Source: Candidatus Shapirobacteria bacterium | Lineage (GTDB): Bacteria; Patescibacteria; Microgenomatia; UBA12405 | DNA: 30,760 nucleotides | Assembly (NCBI GenBank): GCA_028710865.1 | Contig: JAQTUF010000007.1 | Coordinates: 26,905-57,664 of the forward strand | Direction: 5' to 3' | Shown: positions 1 to 6,961 of the stretch, in pieces | How the letters are laid out: each line of letters begins with the position of its first letter | How positions within the stretch are numbered: the stretch's first letter is position 1 | Program-made: the position numbers and the translations under genes | Notes under the pieces: model-generated | Told to the model about the DNA's origin: nothing | The model's database searches: none | Seen by the model: only the letters and a program-made list of their open reading frames with translations

Positions 1-27
1 TGCTCTAACCAACTGAGCTATGCATCC
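1..27 (-). tRNA. tRNA, 5' part only (cut by window edge)
   Basis: Read on the minus strand this is a tRNA 5' half: a seven-base acceptor strand GGATGCA, then TA, the D-stem GCTC, the D-loop AGTTGGTTA and the closing GAGC. The anticodon lies beyond the window edge, so the amino acid cannot be named. It is the last member of a minus-strand tRNA group with the relic and tRNA-Met just to its right. Confidence 0.75.
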
Positions 28-35
28 AAATTTTT

Positions 36-151
36 AAATTACATCCATGTATTTTAATACAACCATGGACCCGTCCGATAATTATCGGACTGCTCTAACC
101 AACTGTGGGGTTTATCCCCACTCCGATCTTGTGTCGGAGAGCTACATACCC
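36..151 (-). pseudogene. degenerate tRNA-like relic filled with hairpins
   Basis: On the minus strand it starts like a tRNA (GGGTATG, TA, GCTC) and later has the D-loop and D-stem AGTTGGTTAGAGC. About 34 bases forming two hairpins (105-121 and 121-139) are inserted between the two halves of the D-arm. The expected anticodon arm is replaced by a perfect 18-base palindrome, GTCCGATAATTATCGGAC, at 73-90. There is no normal T-loop, and the 3' side does not pair with the 5' acceptor strand. I read it as a broken tRNA or a tRNA invaded by small palindromic sequences. An exotic functional RNA is possible but less likely. Confidence 0.5.
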
Positions 152-157
152 TTAAAG

Positions 158-231
158 TAGCAGGAGTGGGGCTCGAACCCACGACCTCAGCGTTATGAAT
201 GCTGTGCTCTAACCAGCTGAGCTACCCTGCC
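158..231 (-). tRNA. tRNA with CAT anticodon (Met or Ile2)
   Basis: A full cloverleaf can be folded on the minus strand: acceptor GGCAGGG with TCCTGCT, D-arm GCTC/GAGC, anticodon loop TTCATAA, T-arm GTGGG/CCCAC with loop TTCGAGC, and discriminator A. CCA is not encoded. The anticodon stem has one A-C mismatch next to the loop. It lacks the initiator hallmarks (unpaired first base and three G-C pairs in the anticodon stem), so it is elongator tRNA-Met or a lysidine-modified tRNA-Ile2. Two tandem TATAAT boxes lie just upstream. Confidence 0.9.
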
Positions 232-248
232 TTGCTTTAGTATCAGGA

Positions 249-264
249 ATTATAGCAAATTATA
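249..264 (-). promoter_or_regulatory. tandem -10 boxes for the tRNA cluster
   Basis: Reading the minus strand, TATAAT occurs at 259-264 and again at 249-254, about 18-28 bases upstream of the tRNA at 231. No good -35 hexamer is seen. These are the only strong promoter-like boxes before the tRNA group and probably drive it. Confidence 0.5.
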
Positions 265-296
265 CTTAATTTTTATCAGTTTTATCCTATTTATTT

Positions 297-1142
297 TTAT
301 AGCCTATGTAATTGGCCCAAGCCAACTTTAGCAATCTGTTCAGACCTAAACATTGGTAAAAAATGAGTGTTTAAATAATCTCCAGTTATTTGAAAAACAT
401 TTTTATTCTTACCAAAAACTTCTAGATTTGTTTTCTTTGGGTTGGAAATAGCATCATCATTTCCTTGAATAATCACTATTTTTGATTTAATTTTATCTAA
501 ATCTGGGTGAACAGAACTCATATTTTTTATTTGATCCTTTAAAGGTAGTCCATTTTTACCTTTAACATCAATTAGTTTAGGGATCCCAATAGTCACTCCT
601 TCTTCTAAAAGATATTTTCCTTTTTTAATTAATTCTTTTTCTTCATAAGTTTTTCTACTACTTTTTTTATATTTTCCAAAACTTTCAACTGTTTTTGATA
701 TTTCAGAAATAAATTTTTTTGACAGATTTTCTTGTTTGTATAAAGAAGTTGGTTCTAATAAGACCAACCCATTAATTTTTATTTGATTATTTTTTTCAAG
801 GATTCTTGCCAATTCCACTGCTCTCATCGCCCCTTGAGAATAACCAGTCAAAACTATATTTGTTAATCCTTTTTCTTTAATAAATTTTAAGACTTCTTCT
901 GGGTCTGCAGTTGCCAAAAAAGAATAACAAATATTACTACTGTAATCTGCCCACGATTGTTTCAAATCCTCTGTCGATTTTGAGTCAGGGTTTTCAAAAG
1001 TACCTCCAAAATAGATTACAGTGTCTCCAGTTATTTGTTTTTCTGTTATTTCCTTACCAGAAACAGATGTTTGTTTAGGTCTATATTCTTTATGTTTTAA
1101 AGTCTGATTAATTTCTGGACTATTAGGAGATATTTCTGACAT
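297..1142 (-). CDS. alpha/beta-hydrolase family protein
   Basis: The 281-residue protein carries a nucleophile elbow GYSQGA with Ser102, preceded by a strand (NIVLT). A late Asp at 229 or 230 follows the strand KIVIIQG, and a C-terminal His260 (NTHFLP) completes a plausible Ser-Asp-His triad. The first 38 residues are polar and poorly conserved in appearance. No signal peptide is seen, so it should be cytoplasmic. Substrate is unknown; esterase or lipase-like activity is the family norm. A TAAAAT box sits six bases before the ATG, so the message is probably leaderless, which supports this start. It is a single gene between two tRNA loci. Confidence 0.75.
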   Translation of the reverse strand: MSEISPNSPEINQTLKHKEYRPKQTSVSGKEITEKQITGDTVIYFGGTFENPDSKSTEDLKQSWADYSSNICYSFLATADPEEVLKFIKEKGLTNIVLTGYSQGAMRAVELARILEKNNQIKINGLVLLEPTSLYKQENLSKKFISEISKTVESFGKYKKSSRKTYEEKELIKKGKYLLEEGVTIGIPKLIDVKGKNGLPLKDQIKNMSSVHPDLDKIKSKIVIIQGNDDAISNPKKTNLEVFGKNKNVFQITGDYLNTHFLPMFRSEQIAKVGLGQLHRL

Positions 1143-1148
1143 TGGCTA

Positions 1149-1154
1149 ATTTTA
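1149..1154 (-). promoter_or_regulatory. -10 box (TAAAAT), leaderless type
   Basis: TAAAAT on the minus strand ends six bases before the ATG of the hydrolase, leaving no room for a Shine-Dalgarno site. Confidence 0.5.
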
Positions 1155-1192
1155 TCATCTAAATTAATTGATTTTTAATTTATTTTTCCAAC

Positions 1193-1218
1193 AAAAAAGC
1201 CGTCAAGTTGATGACGAC
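1193..1218 (-). terminator. rho-independent terminator after tRNA-Met
   Basis: On the minus strand a 7-bp stem (GTCGTCA with TGACGGC, one G-U pair, 6-base loop) is followed directly by six T. It lies 12 bases beyond the 3' end of the tRNA at 1230-1299 and ahead of the hydrolase promoter, so it should end the tRNA transcript. Confidence 0.75.
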
Positions 1219-1229
1219 CTCTTTGTTTG

Positions 1230-1299
1230 TTGCGGGGCTAGGAGTTGAACCTAGCCTGTGAGATTATGAGCCTCACGTGCAGCCGTACACTACCCCGCA
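1230..1299 (-). tRNA. tRNA-Met (CAT)
   Basis: The minus strand folds with acceptor TGCGGGG/CCCCGCA, D-stem GTGT/GCAC with an unusually short six-base loop, anticodon loop CTCATAA, and T-arm CTAGG/CCTAG with loop TTCAACT. Discriminator is A and CCA is not encoded. The T1-A72 pair and the anticodon stem fit an elongator rather than an initiator. It is the second CAT-anticodon tRNA in the window; one of the two may be the Ile2 type. Confidence 0.88.
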
Positions 1300-1364
1300 T
1301 GTACAAGTTCACCTTAGCCTTTTAAGCATAGGTAACTTTTGTGTTGAAGTTTAGCACAACTATT

Positions 1365-1721
1365 TTATTGAGTAAATAGATTCAGCCATTGTTTATATTT
1401 TGCTATCTGTTGAGTCTCATTTATTTTCGGCCTCAAATCAATTTCTGTTTCTGTCGGTAAAATTAACCAAACATCATTTTCAGTTCCTAGGGCCAGCTTC
1501 TCATGGGTTTGTTGATCTACAAAAGCACTACTAGTAGCAAATTCTATTTGTTTCATTAATTTTTGTTTATCAGTTTTTAATTCAATAATTTTGTTTTCTA
1601 ATTCATAATTTTTATTTTTTGCCTCTCTTAAGGTTAAAAATTGGTTTTTTACATTAAAAAAAACTGATAAAGTTAACCCTATAACCAGAGCTATCCATGA
1701 AATTATTTTTACTTTTTTCAT
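1365..1721 (-). CDS. FtsB/DivIC-like septum formation initiator
   Basis: The 118-residue protein has a short basic N-terminus, one membrane helix (about residues 6-24), then a predicted coiled coil (about 30-63, rich in Leu, Glu, Lys, Asn), then a small polar tail with WLILP. This layout is that of FtsB/DivIC, bitopic proteins that bridge FtsL and FtsQ in the divisome. Sequence identity cannot be judged here, so the family call rests on architecture and size. The start is supported by TATAAA seven bases upstream. It is transcribed away from the recombinase gene on its right. Confidence 0.6.
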   Translation of the reverse strand: MKKVKIISWIALVIGLTLSVFFNVKNQFLTLREAKNKNYELENKIIELKTDKQKLMKQIEFATSSAFVDQQTHEKLALGTENDVWLILPTETEIDLRPKINETQQIAKYKQWLNLFTQ

Positions 1722-1728
1722 AAGCTTG

Positions 1729-1734
1729 TTTATA
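1729..1734 (-). promoter_or_regulatory. -10 box (TATAAA), leaderless type
   Basis: TATAAA on the minus strand lies seven bases before the FtsB-like start codon. A second TATAAT lies further upstream inside the short divergent region shared with the recombinase gene. Confidence 0.4.
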
Positions 1735-1783
1735 ATCCTAATTTATGTTATTATAAGCCATATTTAGTCCATTATTAACTAAT

Positions 1784-2650
1784 ATGACCAATTTATCAAT
1801 CGAAAATGGTTTAGGTCTTTTTGTCACTGCGCTTACCCAAAAAGGTAAGTCAATAAATACTATTGTAGCCTACAAAGGTGACATCAATCAATTTACTTCT
1901 TTCTTAAAAAGTCAAAATATTCTTCTTTTAGATAAAATTGAAGCCTTACATATCAATAACTTTAAAAAAGATTTACTCGATAAGGATTATACCGCCAAAT
2001 CTATTTCTCGAAAATTAAATTCTATTAAAAACTTTTTCTCTTTTTTAAAAGAAGGTAACCATATTGAAGTTGATCCTTCAATTGATATTGAACATCCAAA
2101 ATATGAAAATGATTTACCTAAAATTTTAAAACCAATTGAATATAGATCTCTTCGTGATGCTTGCAGAAATGATACTCGAGCCACTGCTATTGTCGAGTTA
2201 ATGTTACAAGCTGGCTTACGTATTAAAGAAATTGAAAGTTTAAAATTAGAAAATATTAAAGATAATGATATTTTTATTGAAAGCTATGAAAGTCATCCAT
2301 CAAGAAGTGTCCCTTTAAATAATTCTGCCAAGACTGCCTTGAAAAAATATCTTGATGATGGTCGTTATCCCAGCCGTTCTAAAAACGTTTTTGTCACTAA
2401 AACTGGTAAAACTTTACTTGCCAGAAATATTAGAAGTCTATTAAATCGTTTTTTTAATAAAGCTGATATCAAAGATATTAAAGTCAACGATCTTCGCAAT
2501 ACCTTTATTGTTTTTCAACTTAAATCTGGTATTCCTATTGATGTTGTTTCCCAAGTTGTCGGTCACAAGCGTATTTCTACCACTGAAAAATATTTAGAAC
2601 TTATTGACAATAAAGAAGAATCCCGCGGTATCAAACTCAAAGAGCTTTAA
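1784..2650 (+). CDS. Xer-like tyrosine recombinase with altered active site
   Basis: The 288-residue protein has a SAM-like N-terminal core-binding domain (about 5-95) and a catalytic domain (about 112-285). Family landmarks are Arg146 (AGLRIKE), Arg238 (NDLRNTF), His261 (VGHKRI) and the nucleophile Tyr270 (TTEKYLEL). Two usual catalytic positions differ: the first His of the HxxR motif is Asn235, and the beta-hairpin that normally carries Lys reads SHPSRSVPL with Arg174 instead. Length fits XerC/XerD, which resolve chromosome dimers at dif. It sits alone beside a division gene and no obvious mobile element adjoins it, so a housekeeping or domesticated role is more likely than phage integration. 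Activity is uncertain. Confidence 0.8.
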   Translation: MTNLSIENGLGLFVTALTQKGKSINTIVAYKGDINQFTSFLKSQNILLLDKIEALHINNFKKDLLDKDYTAKSISRKLNSIKNFFSFLKEGNHIEVDPSIDIEHPKYENDLPKILKPIEYRSLRDACRNDTRATAIVELMLQAGLRIKEIESLKLENIKDNDIFIESYESHPSRSVPLNNSAKTALKKYLDDGRYPSRSKNVFVTKTGKTLLARNIRSLLNRFFNKADIKDIKVNDLRNTFIVFQLKSGIPIDVVSQVVGHKRISTTEKYLELIDNKEESRGIKLKEL

Positions 2651-3038
2651 TTTTATTCTCTCTTTTTTTGTCTAGTAGTTTTCCCAGTAATCCATAAAAA
2701 ATAAATGACACCAAAACTGGTCCCATTATTGGAAAAGGCGATCCAGAAAAAAGACGTATTGATTTAGGGAATATTTGTAATAATAATATCCCCGGCAACA
2801 ATATTACGTAAAAAAATATATTTGGAAATGTTCTTAGACAATCAAAACTATAATCATTCATTGAAGTTACACATCTTGCCGTTTCTTCTACATATTGACT
2901 TCTGGGAAAAAATCCGATTCCACCAAAAAGCCAAACAATCATTAAGGTAATAAATATATTTGGTAAGATAAAACTCCATTTCTTCTTTAAGAAAGGGGAA
3001 AGCATTTCTTTTGTTATTTTTCTATCCTGGAAAATCAT
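2637..3038 (-). CDS. small membrane protein, unknown
   Basis: The 133-residue protein has three hydrophobic stretches (about 24-44, 72-92 and 101-120) and a basic C-terminus (KKRENK). Two Cys (about 57 and 67) sit in the first loop and could form a disulfide if that loop is outside. I do not recognise a family. Its 3' end overlaps the convergent recombinase gene by 14 bases. A TATAAT box seven bases before the ATG supports this start. It reads in the same direction as the ATPase gene upstream but has its own promoter. Confidence 0.6.
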   Translation of the reverse strand: MIFQDRKITKEMLSPFLKKKWSFILPNIFITLMIVWLFGGIGFFPRSQYVEETARCVTSMNDYSFDCLRTFPNIFFYVILLPGILLLQIFPKSIRLFSGSPFPIMGPVLVSFIFYGLLGKLLDKKRENKIKAL

Positions 3039-3045
3039 TTTTTTT

Positions 3046-3051
3046 ATTATA
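3046..3051 (-). promoter_or_regulatory. -10 box (TATAAT), leaderless type
   Basis: TATAAT on the minus strand, seven bases before the start of the small membrane protein. The next bases are all A, so there is no ribosome-binding site. It overlaps the last six bases (up to the end at 3052) of the ATPase gene only marginally. Confidence 0.5.
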
Positions 3052-5385
3052 TTATAATCTCGCTCTCTGAGAAATTTCTGCCTCCACCAGGGCTCGTGGT
3101 CGACCGTATTTTAACGATGATAGTTTTTTAATCGCTTCTGCCATTTTGGGGTTTCCTGGTTTCTTTTTCTCTACTGCTGCCACCTTTAAAGAAAAAGGTT
3201 GTTTAGGTGTTCCATTAATCATAGTTTTTAGATAAATTTCTCCTGTTCCTAAATTTAATAAATCATGTTCTCCAAATTCAGGTTGGAATTGTTTAGTTAA
3301 AAATCCCGCGTCAGAAATGCCCAATCTAAAACTACAAATAGTACCGACGTTTCCAAAAACAGCATTTTTGACTTCATCGTCCATTTGAGAAATAAATTGA
3401 TTAGCTACCGTCAAATTTAAATGATATTTTCTAGCCTCAGACAAAATCACCGCAAAATCCTGAGTCGCAAAATTTTGAAACTCATCAACATACAGATAAA
3501 AATCCTTTCTTTTTTCTTCTGGAATATCTTGCCGGCTCATAGCTGCAATCAAAATTTTTGGAATCAATACCAACCCCAAAAAGGCTGAATTTTCTTCTCC
3601 GATTGTTCCCTTGGCTAAATTTATTATCAAAATTTTTCCCTCATCCATAGCTGTTCTAAAATTAAACGATGATGTTGATTGCCCAATTATATTTCTCATC
3701 ATCGTGTTGGTAATAAAGCGGCCGAATTTTGAAACGATGTAATCCAATACTTCTGACTTGTGAAAATCAGATGTTTGAGCAATCTGGTCAGTCCAATATC
3801 GCCGCACCATCGGATCTTTCACCTTCGGCAATAATTCTTGGACATAAGATTGATCGGTCAAACATCTTACAATTTCAATAAATGTGGCGCCAGGTTCCGA
3901 CATTACCGTCAACATAATATTTCTGATGGCATGCTCAAACCGTGGCCCTACAATACCGGTTTTATACGGATCATAAAGTTTATACATTAAGTTGATAATC
4001 GAAGATGTGACAAAATCTTTTTGATCTTCTCTATCACATTCCATTACATTAAAACCCATTGGTCGATCTGTTTGTGATGGATCAAAATAAATTACATCAT
4101 CCACTCTTTCCGGTGGAATGCGCTCTAAAATACTTTCATAAGTATCATGAGGGTCAATAAAACAAACTCCTTTTCCTGCTTTTATATCTTGTAGAGCCAT
4201 ATCCGCTAATAACCAAGATTTACCCACACCTGTTTGTCCAACAATATAAAAATGCCTCTGTCGATCTGTTTGTGTCATGCAAAACTTTTTTGTTACTCCT
4301 CGATATAGATTATCTCCCACATAGAGACCTTCTTGAGGGGAATCAACTGGCGCTGGTGCTTTTTTTGATTTAAGCCAATAAATGTTTGGTGTTTCAATTG
4401 ATTTATTAGGTAAATGAAAAATTGAAGCCACTTCATCAGCTGACAAAATAACTTTATTTTTAAACCACAAAATTATTGGGTATTTGTAAATAAAATCATC
4501 CATAAAGATTGATTTTAATCTTATTTTTTTACTTTTAAACTTATTCCAAGGGGATTCAAACTGATCAAAACATGCCTTAATATTTTCTATATTCATTTTT
4601 GCTATTTCTCTATTTGGGGCTACTGCTACTATTCTTATTGCCGCTTCAAAACCAACTTTACTGCATTTATTTTCTACTGCTTCTAAATGTTTAGCATCAA
4701 TCTTATAGGAAGCCTTTTCTGGGTTTGATTCATTCTTTTTAGTGTTGCTAATAAAACTTTTGCCAGTTTTTTTCCAGCCCCCATCAGTTGGTAATAATAC
4801 TATTTGAATTGATACAGCCTCACCTTTACTTAATTTCGATAAAGTCGAGGTCACCGCTGCCAATGGGTCAGTTGCTATTTCTTTATAAGTTTTTAAAGGA
4901 TGAAAAGGTAATTTCTTCATTGCTAACCAAGCATATTCGATAAAACCATTTTCTGTATAAATATTTGGTTCTTCAACTATTTTAATATCTGCTCCAGCAT
5001 AAATACTGTAAATTTGTTTTTCAATTAAATCTTGATATTTTTCTGGTATAGAAACATAAAACCTAATATCTTCATCCGTCCCCACAATTTCTAAAGTTGC
5101 ACTTTCCTGAGCTATAAATCCTTGCAGCCATTTAATTTTAGCCGATTTATACATACTAGCAAAAGCTCCAATTATCTGTTCCATAGCATCAATCTTTACT
5201 TCATTATCCTGCGGCACCACCACCAATAAAGTTACCAGTTTTAAAGATCTTTCTTCCCTGTCTTTCCATTTATACCACAATAATAATCCATACCCTAAAA
5301 ATATTAATAACAATACCACACCTACTGTAATTAACAGTATTACTAATAAACTTATTATTTGACTGCCTATAGAATCCACATTCAT
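3052..5385 (-). CDS. membrane-anchored VirD4/TraD-like conjugation-type ATPase
   Basis: The 777-residue protein starts with a long membrane helix (about 10-38), followed by a 300-residue region of unknown fold, then a RecA-like motor. Walker A is GQTGVGKS (383-390), Walker B is YLYVDE (630-635), and ANQF (661-664) matches the sensor region of coupling proteins. DPHD at 411 and the FDPS/RPMGFN stretch are typical of the TraM-recognition/DUF87 type. Such proteins pump DNA or move it through membranes (type IV coupling or HerA/FtsK-like ATPases). Its start overlaps the upstream small gene by 4 bases, so the two are translated together. No VirB or relaxase genes are nearby, so the partner machinery, if any, is elsewhere. 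Confidence 0.8.
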   Translation of the reverse strand: MNVDSIGSQIISLLVILLITVGVVLLLIFLGYGLLLWYKWKDREERSLKLVTLLVVVPQDNEVKIDAMEQIIGAFASMYKSAKIKWLQGFIAQESATLEIVGTDEDIRFYVSIPEKYQDLIEKQIYSIYAGADIKIVEEPNIYTENGFIEYAWLAMKKLPFHPLKTYKEIATDPLAAVTSTLSKLSKGEAVSIQIVLLPTDGGWKKTGKSFISNTKKNESNPEKASYKIDAKHLEAVENKCSKVGFEAAIRIVAVAPNREIAKMNIENIKACFDQFESPWNKFKSKKIRLKSIFMDDFIYKYPIILWFKNKVILSADEVASIFHLPNKSIETPNIYWLKSKKAPAPVDSPQEGLYVGDNLYRGVTKKFCMTQTDRQRHFYIVGQTGVGKSWLLADMALQDIKAGKGVCFIDPHDTYESILERIPPERVDDVIYFDPSQTDRPMGFNVMECDREDQKDFVTSSIINLMYKLYDPYKTGIVGPRFEHAIRNIMLTVMSEPGATFIEIVRCLTDQSYVQELLPKVKDPMVRRYWTDQIAQTSDFHKSEVLDYIVSKFGRFITNTMMRNIIGQSTSSFNFRTAMDEGKILIINLAKGTIGEENSAFLGLVLIPKILIAAMSRQDIPEEKRKDFYLYVDEFQNFATQDFAVILSEARKYHLNLTVANQFISQMDDEVKNAVFGNVGTICSFRLGISDAGFLTKQFQPEFGEHDLLNLGTGEIYLKTMINGTPKQPFSLKVAAVEKKKPGNPKMAEAIKKLSSLKYGRPRALVEAEISQRARL

Positions 5386-5756
5386 TCCTCTTTAAATTTT
5401 ACATTACCTTTGTTTTTTTTGATAATTCTAAGAACAAATTCAGACAACCATCTACCAGCATCAAATAATGTTTTGCTAAAACCAGTTGAAAAATTATTTT
5501 TAGTAGTTGGTAATACTACTTGTTTAACTGAATTTATTGGTTGTAAAGCAGAATCATCGCTAGAATTACTATTCTGGTTATTATTTTGTTGTTGAGGATC
5601 ACTTTCTATTTTTTCCATCCAGCTTTTAACTTCTCTTGGTACTGTTACTTCTCTATTTTTTTCCAGATCTACTATTTCTGTCCCTATGTCCAACTTATTT
5701 GTCTCAATTTTTTGTTCAATATTATTATCATTTATTATTTCTTTATTTTCGGGCAT
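5382..5756 (-). CDS. small acidic protein co-transcribed with the VirD4-like ATPase
   Basis: The 124-residue protein is mostly polar. It has an acidic N-terminal half with a VPREVKSWMEKIES helix (about 39-52), a Gln/Asn/Ser-rich linker (about 54-68) and a C-terminal amphipathic helix ending in basic residues (about 95-120). No known domain is recognised. The 4-base overlap with the ATPase start suggests it is an adaptor or partner of that motor. TATACT lies six bases before the ATG, so translation is probably leaderless. Confidence 0.6.
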   Translation of the reverse strand: MPENKEIINDNNIEQKIETNKLDIGTEIVDLEKNREVTVPREVKSWMEKIESDPQQQNNNQNSNSSDDSALQPINSVKQVVLPTTKNNFSTGFSKTLFDAGRWLSEFVLRIIKKNKGNVKFKEE

Positions 5757-5757
5757 G

Positions 5758-5784
5758 TATACAGTATAAGTTAAACTGTATAAT
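5758..5784. promoter_or_regulatory. divergent promoter with inverted repeat
   Basis: Two start codons face away from each other only 35 bases apart (5756 minus, 5792 plus). Each has its own -10 box: TATACT on the minus strand (5763-5768) and TATAAT on the plus strand (5779-5784). An 8-bp inverted repeat, TATACAGT and ACTGTATA with 9 bases between, overlaps both boxes, partly because of the boxes themselves. A regulator binding here could control both units. Confidence 0.55.
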
Positions 5785-5791
5785 TAACACA

Positions 5792-6961
5792 ATGGTAGAA
5801 AATAATACCACTCTAAATAAAGTCAGAAAAATTGATAATAGTCGTCAATGGTTGCCGGTTATTACCACTTTTTTACTTATTTTCTTAATTTTTCTTTTTG
5901 TGTGGTTTCTTCGTGGCGGTAGTTTTAGACTTTATGCTAGCCTTTTCTTTTGTATCTATTCCATTACCAATCAAATTTGGATTTCAGTTATTTTGATGGG
6001 TATCTTACAAAATATTATTTTTCTACCTCTTCGTCTCATTGGAAATGTTTTTAACCAATCTCTCAAAAATTTTGAAGATGAACTAGATAAAACCGATGAA
6101 AAAGAACAATCCTTAGTTTTCACTAAGAGTATCAAAGAAGGGAGTCTTCCTATTGTCTTTTATATCTTTAATTTTTTTGTTAATGCCATTGCTTTTTTCT
6201 CTGCTGGTCGAATTTTTTTAATTGATTTTTATTCTGATCCTCTTAAGCTTCAAAAAATGAATTTACTTTATAAATTTGTGCCTTATCCAAATTATCCCCT
6301 AAAAGGTATTGATCTCCATGTTCCTCTTTTTAAAATTACTCAAACTTTTGCTCTTCCTTGGCCCAATATTTTTATGATTATTGGTATTACTATTTTATTT
6401 TTTATTGCCCTTCGGCTTTTATGGAGAATTTTTCGTATTTTTTTACGTAATAATAAAAAAATTCTTTTTGCTCGTATTCGATATAATCGTCTTCTTTTAG
6501 CTATTGGTGGATTTGGTGGTGTTGGTATTTTAATTCTTATGTTTGTTCTTCGTCATATTCCCAATGCTTTCCAAGGTTTTGTCTTTATTGCCAATCTTAG
6601 TCGTCAAAACACTCCTATGAACTTTACTACTGCTGTTGGTACTTTTATTGTGACTATTCATGCTGGTTACAAAAATAATTCTGCCGCTTCTCAAAAAGCC
6701 AAATTAGCTAATATCTCACCTGAAATCATCAAGAAGGTTTTCAAAACTCAAATGCGCCAAAGTACCAAAAATGCCTTTATTCTTGGTCTTGGTGCTTTTT
6801 TTATTACCAATAATATTCCTTCCGCTTTTGAGCTGTCAGTCACTACTTTTGAAATTATGTATATGATTTATCCTTATACTTTCGGTCGTCTTCTTACTGT
6901 AGGAAACCGTCCAGTTAAAAACATTACGCCTCCATCAACAAATGAACCAGTCACAGCCTAG
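5792..6961 (+). CDS. polytopic membrane protein, unknown
   Basis: Taken from the ATG at 5792, the protein has 389 residues. That codon is chosen because TATAAT lies seven bases upstream, although the reading frame is open further 5'. There are about six to seven hydrophobic segments, including strong ones near residues 20-40, 50-75, 118-140, 192-215 and 235-255, and a basic RLLWRIFRIFLRNNKK loop. I do not recognise the family and see no catalytic motif. Its end overlaps the polyprenyl synthase start by 20 bases, so the two are translationally linked. This suggests, but does not prove, a role with lipid or isoprenoid carriers in the membrane. Confidence 0.65.
   Translation: MVENNTTLNKVRKIDNSRQWLPVITTFLLIFLIFLFVWFLRGGSFRLYASLFFCIYSITNQIWISVILMGILQNIIFLPLRLIGNVFNQSLKNFEDELDKTDEKEQSLVFTKSIKEGSLPIVFYIFNFFVNAIAFFSAGRIFLIDFYSDPLKLQKMNLLYKFVPYPNYPLKGIDLHVPLFKITQTFALPWPNIFMIIGITILFFIALRLLWRIFRIFLRNNKKILFARIRYNRLLLAIGGFGGVGILILMFVLRHIPNAFQGFVFIANLSRQNTPMNFTTAVGTFIVTIHAGYKNNSAASQKAKLANISPEIIKKVFKTQMRQSTKNAFILGLGAFFITNNIPSAFELSVTTFEIMYMIYPYTFGRLLTVGNRPVKNITPPSTNEPVTA

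Noticed and set aside
5636..5791. N-terminal extension of the membrane protein starting at 5636
   Set aside because: It would overlap the opposite-strand gene and both divergent promoters. The ATG at 5792 has a well-placed -10 box.
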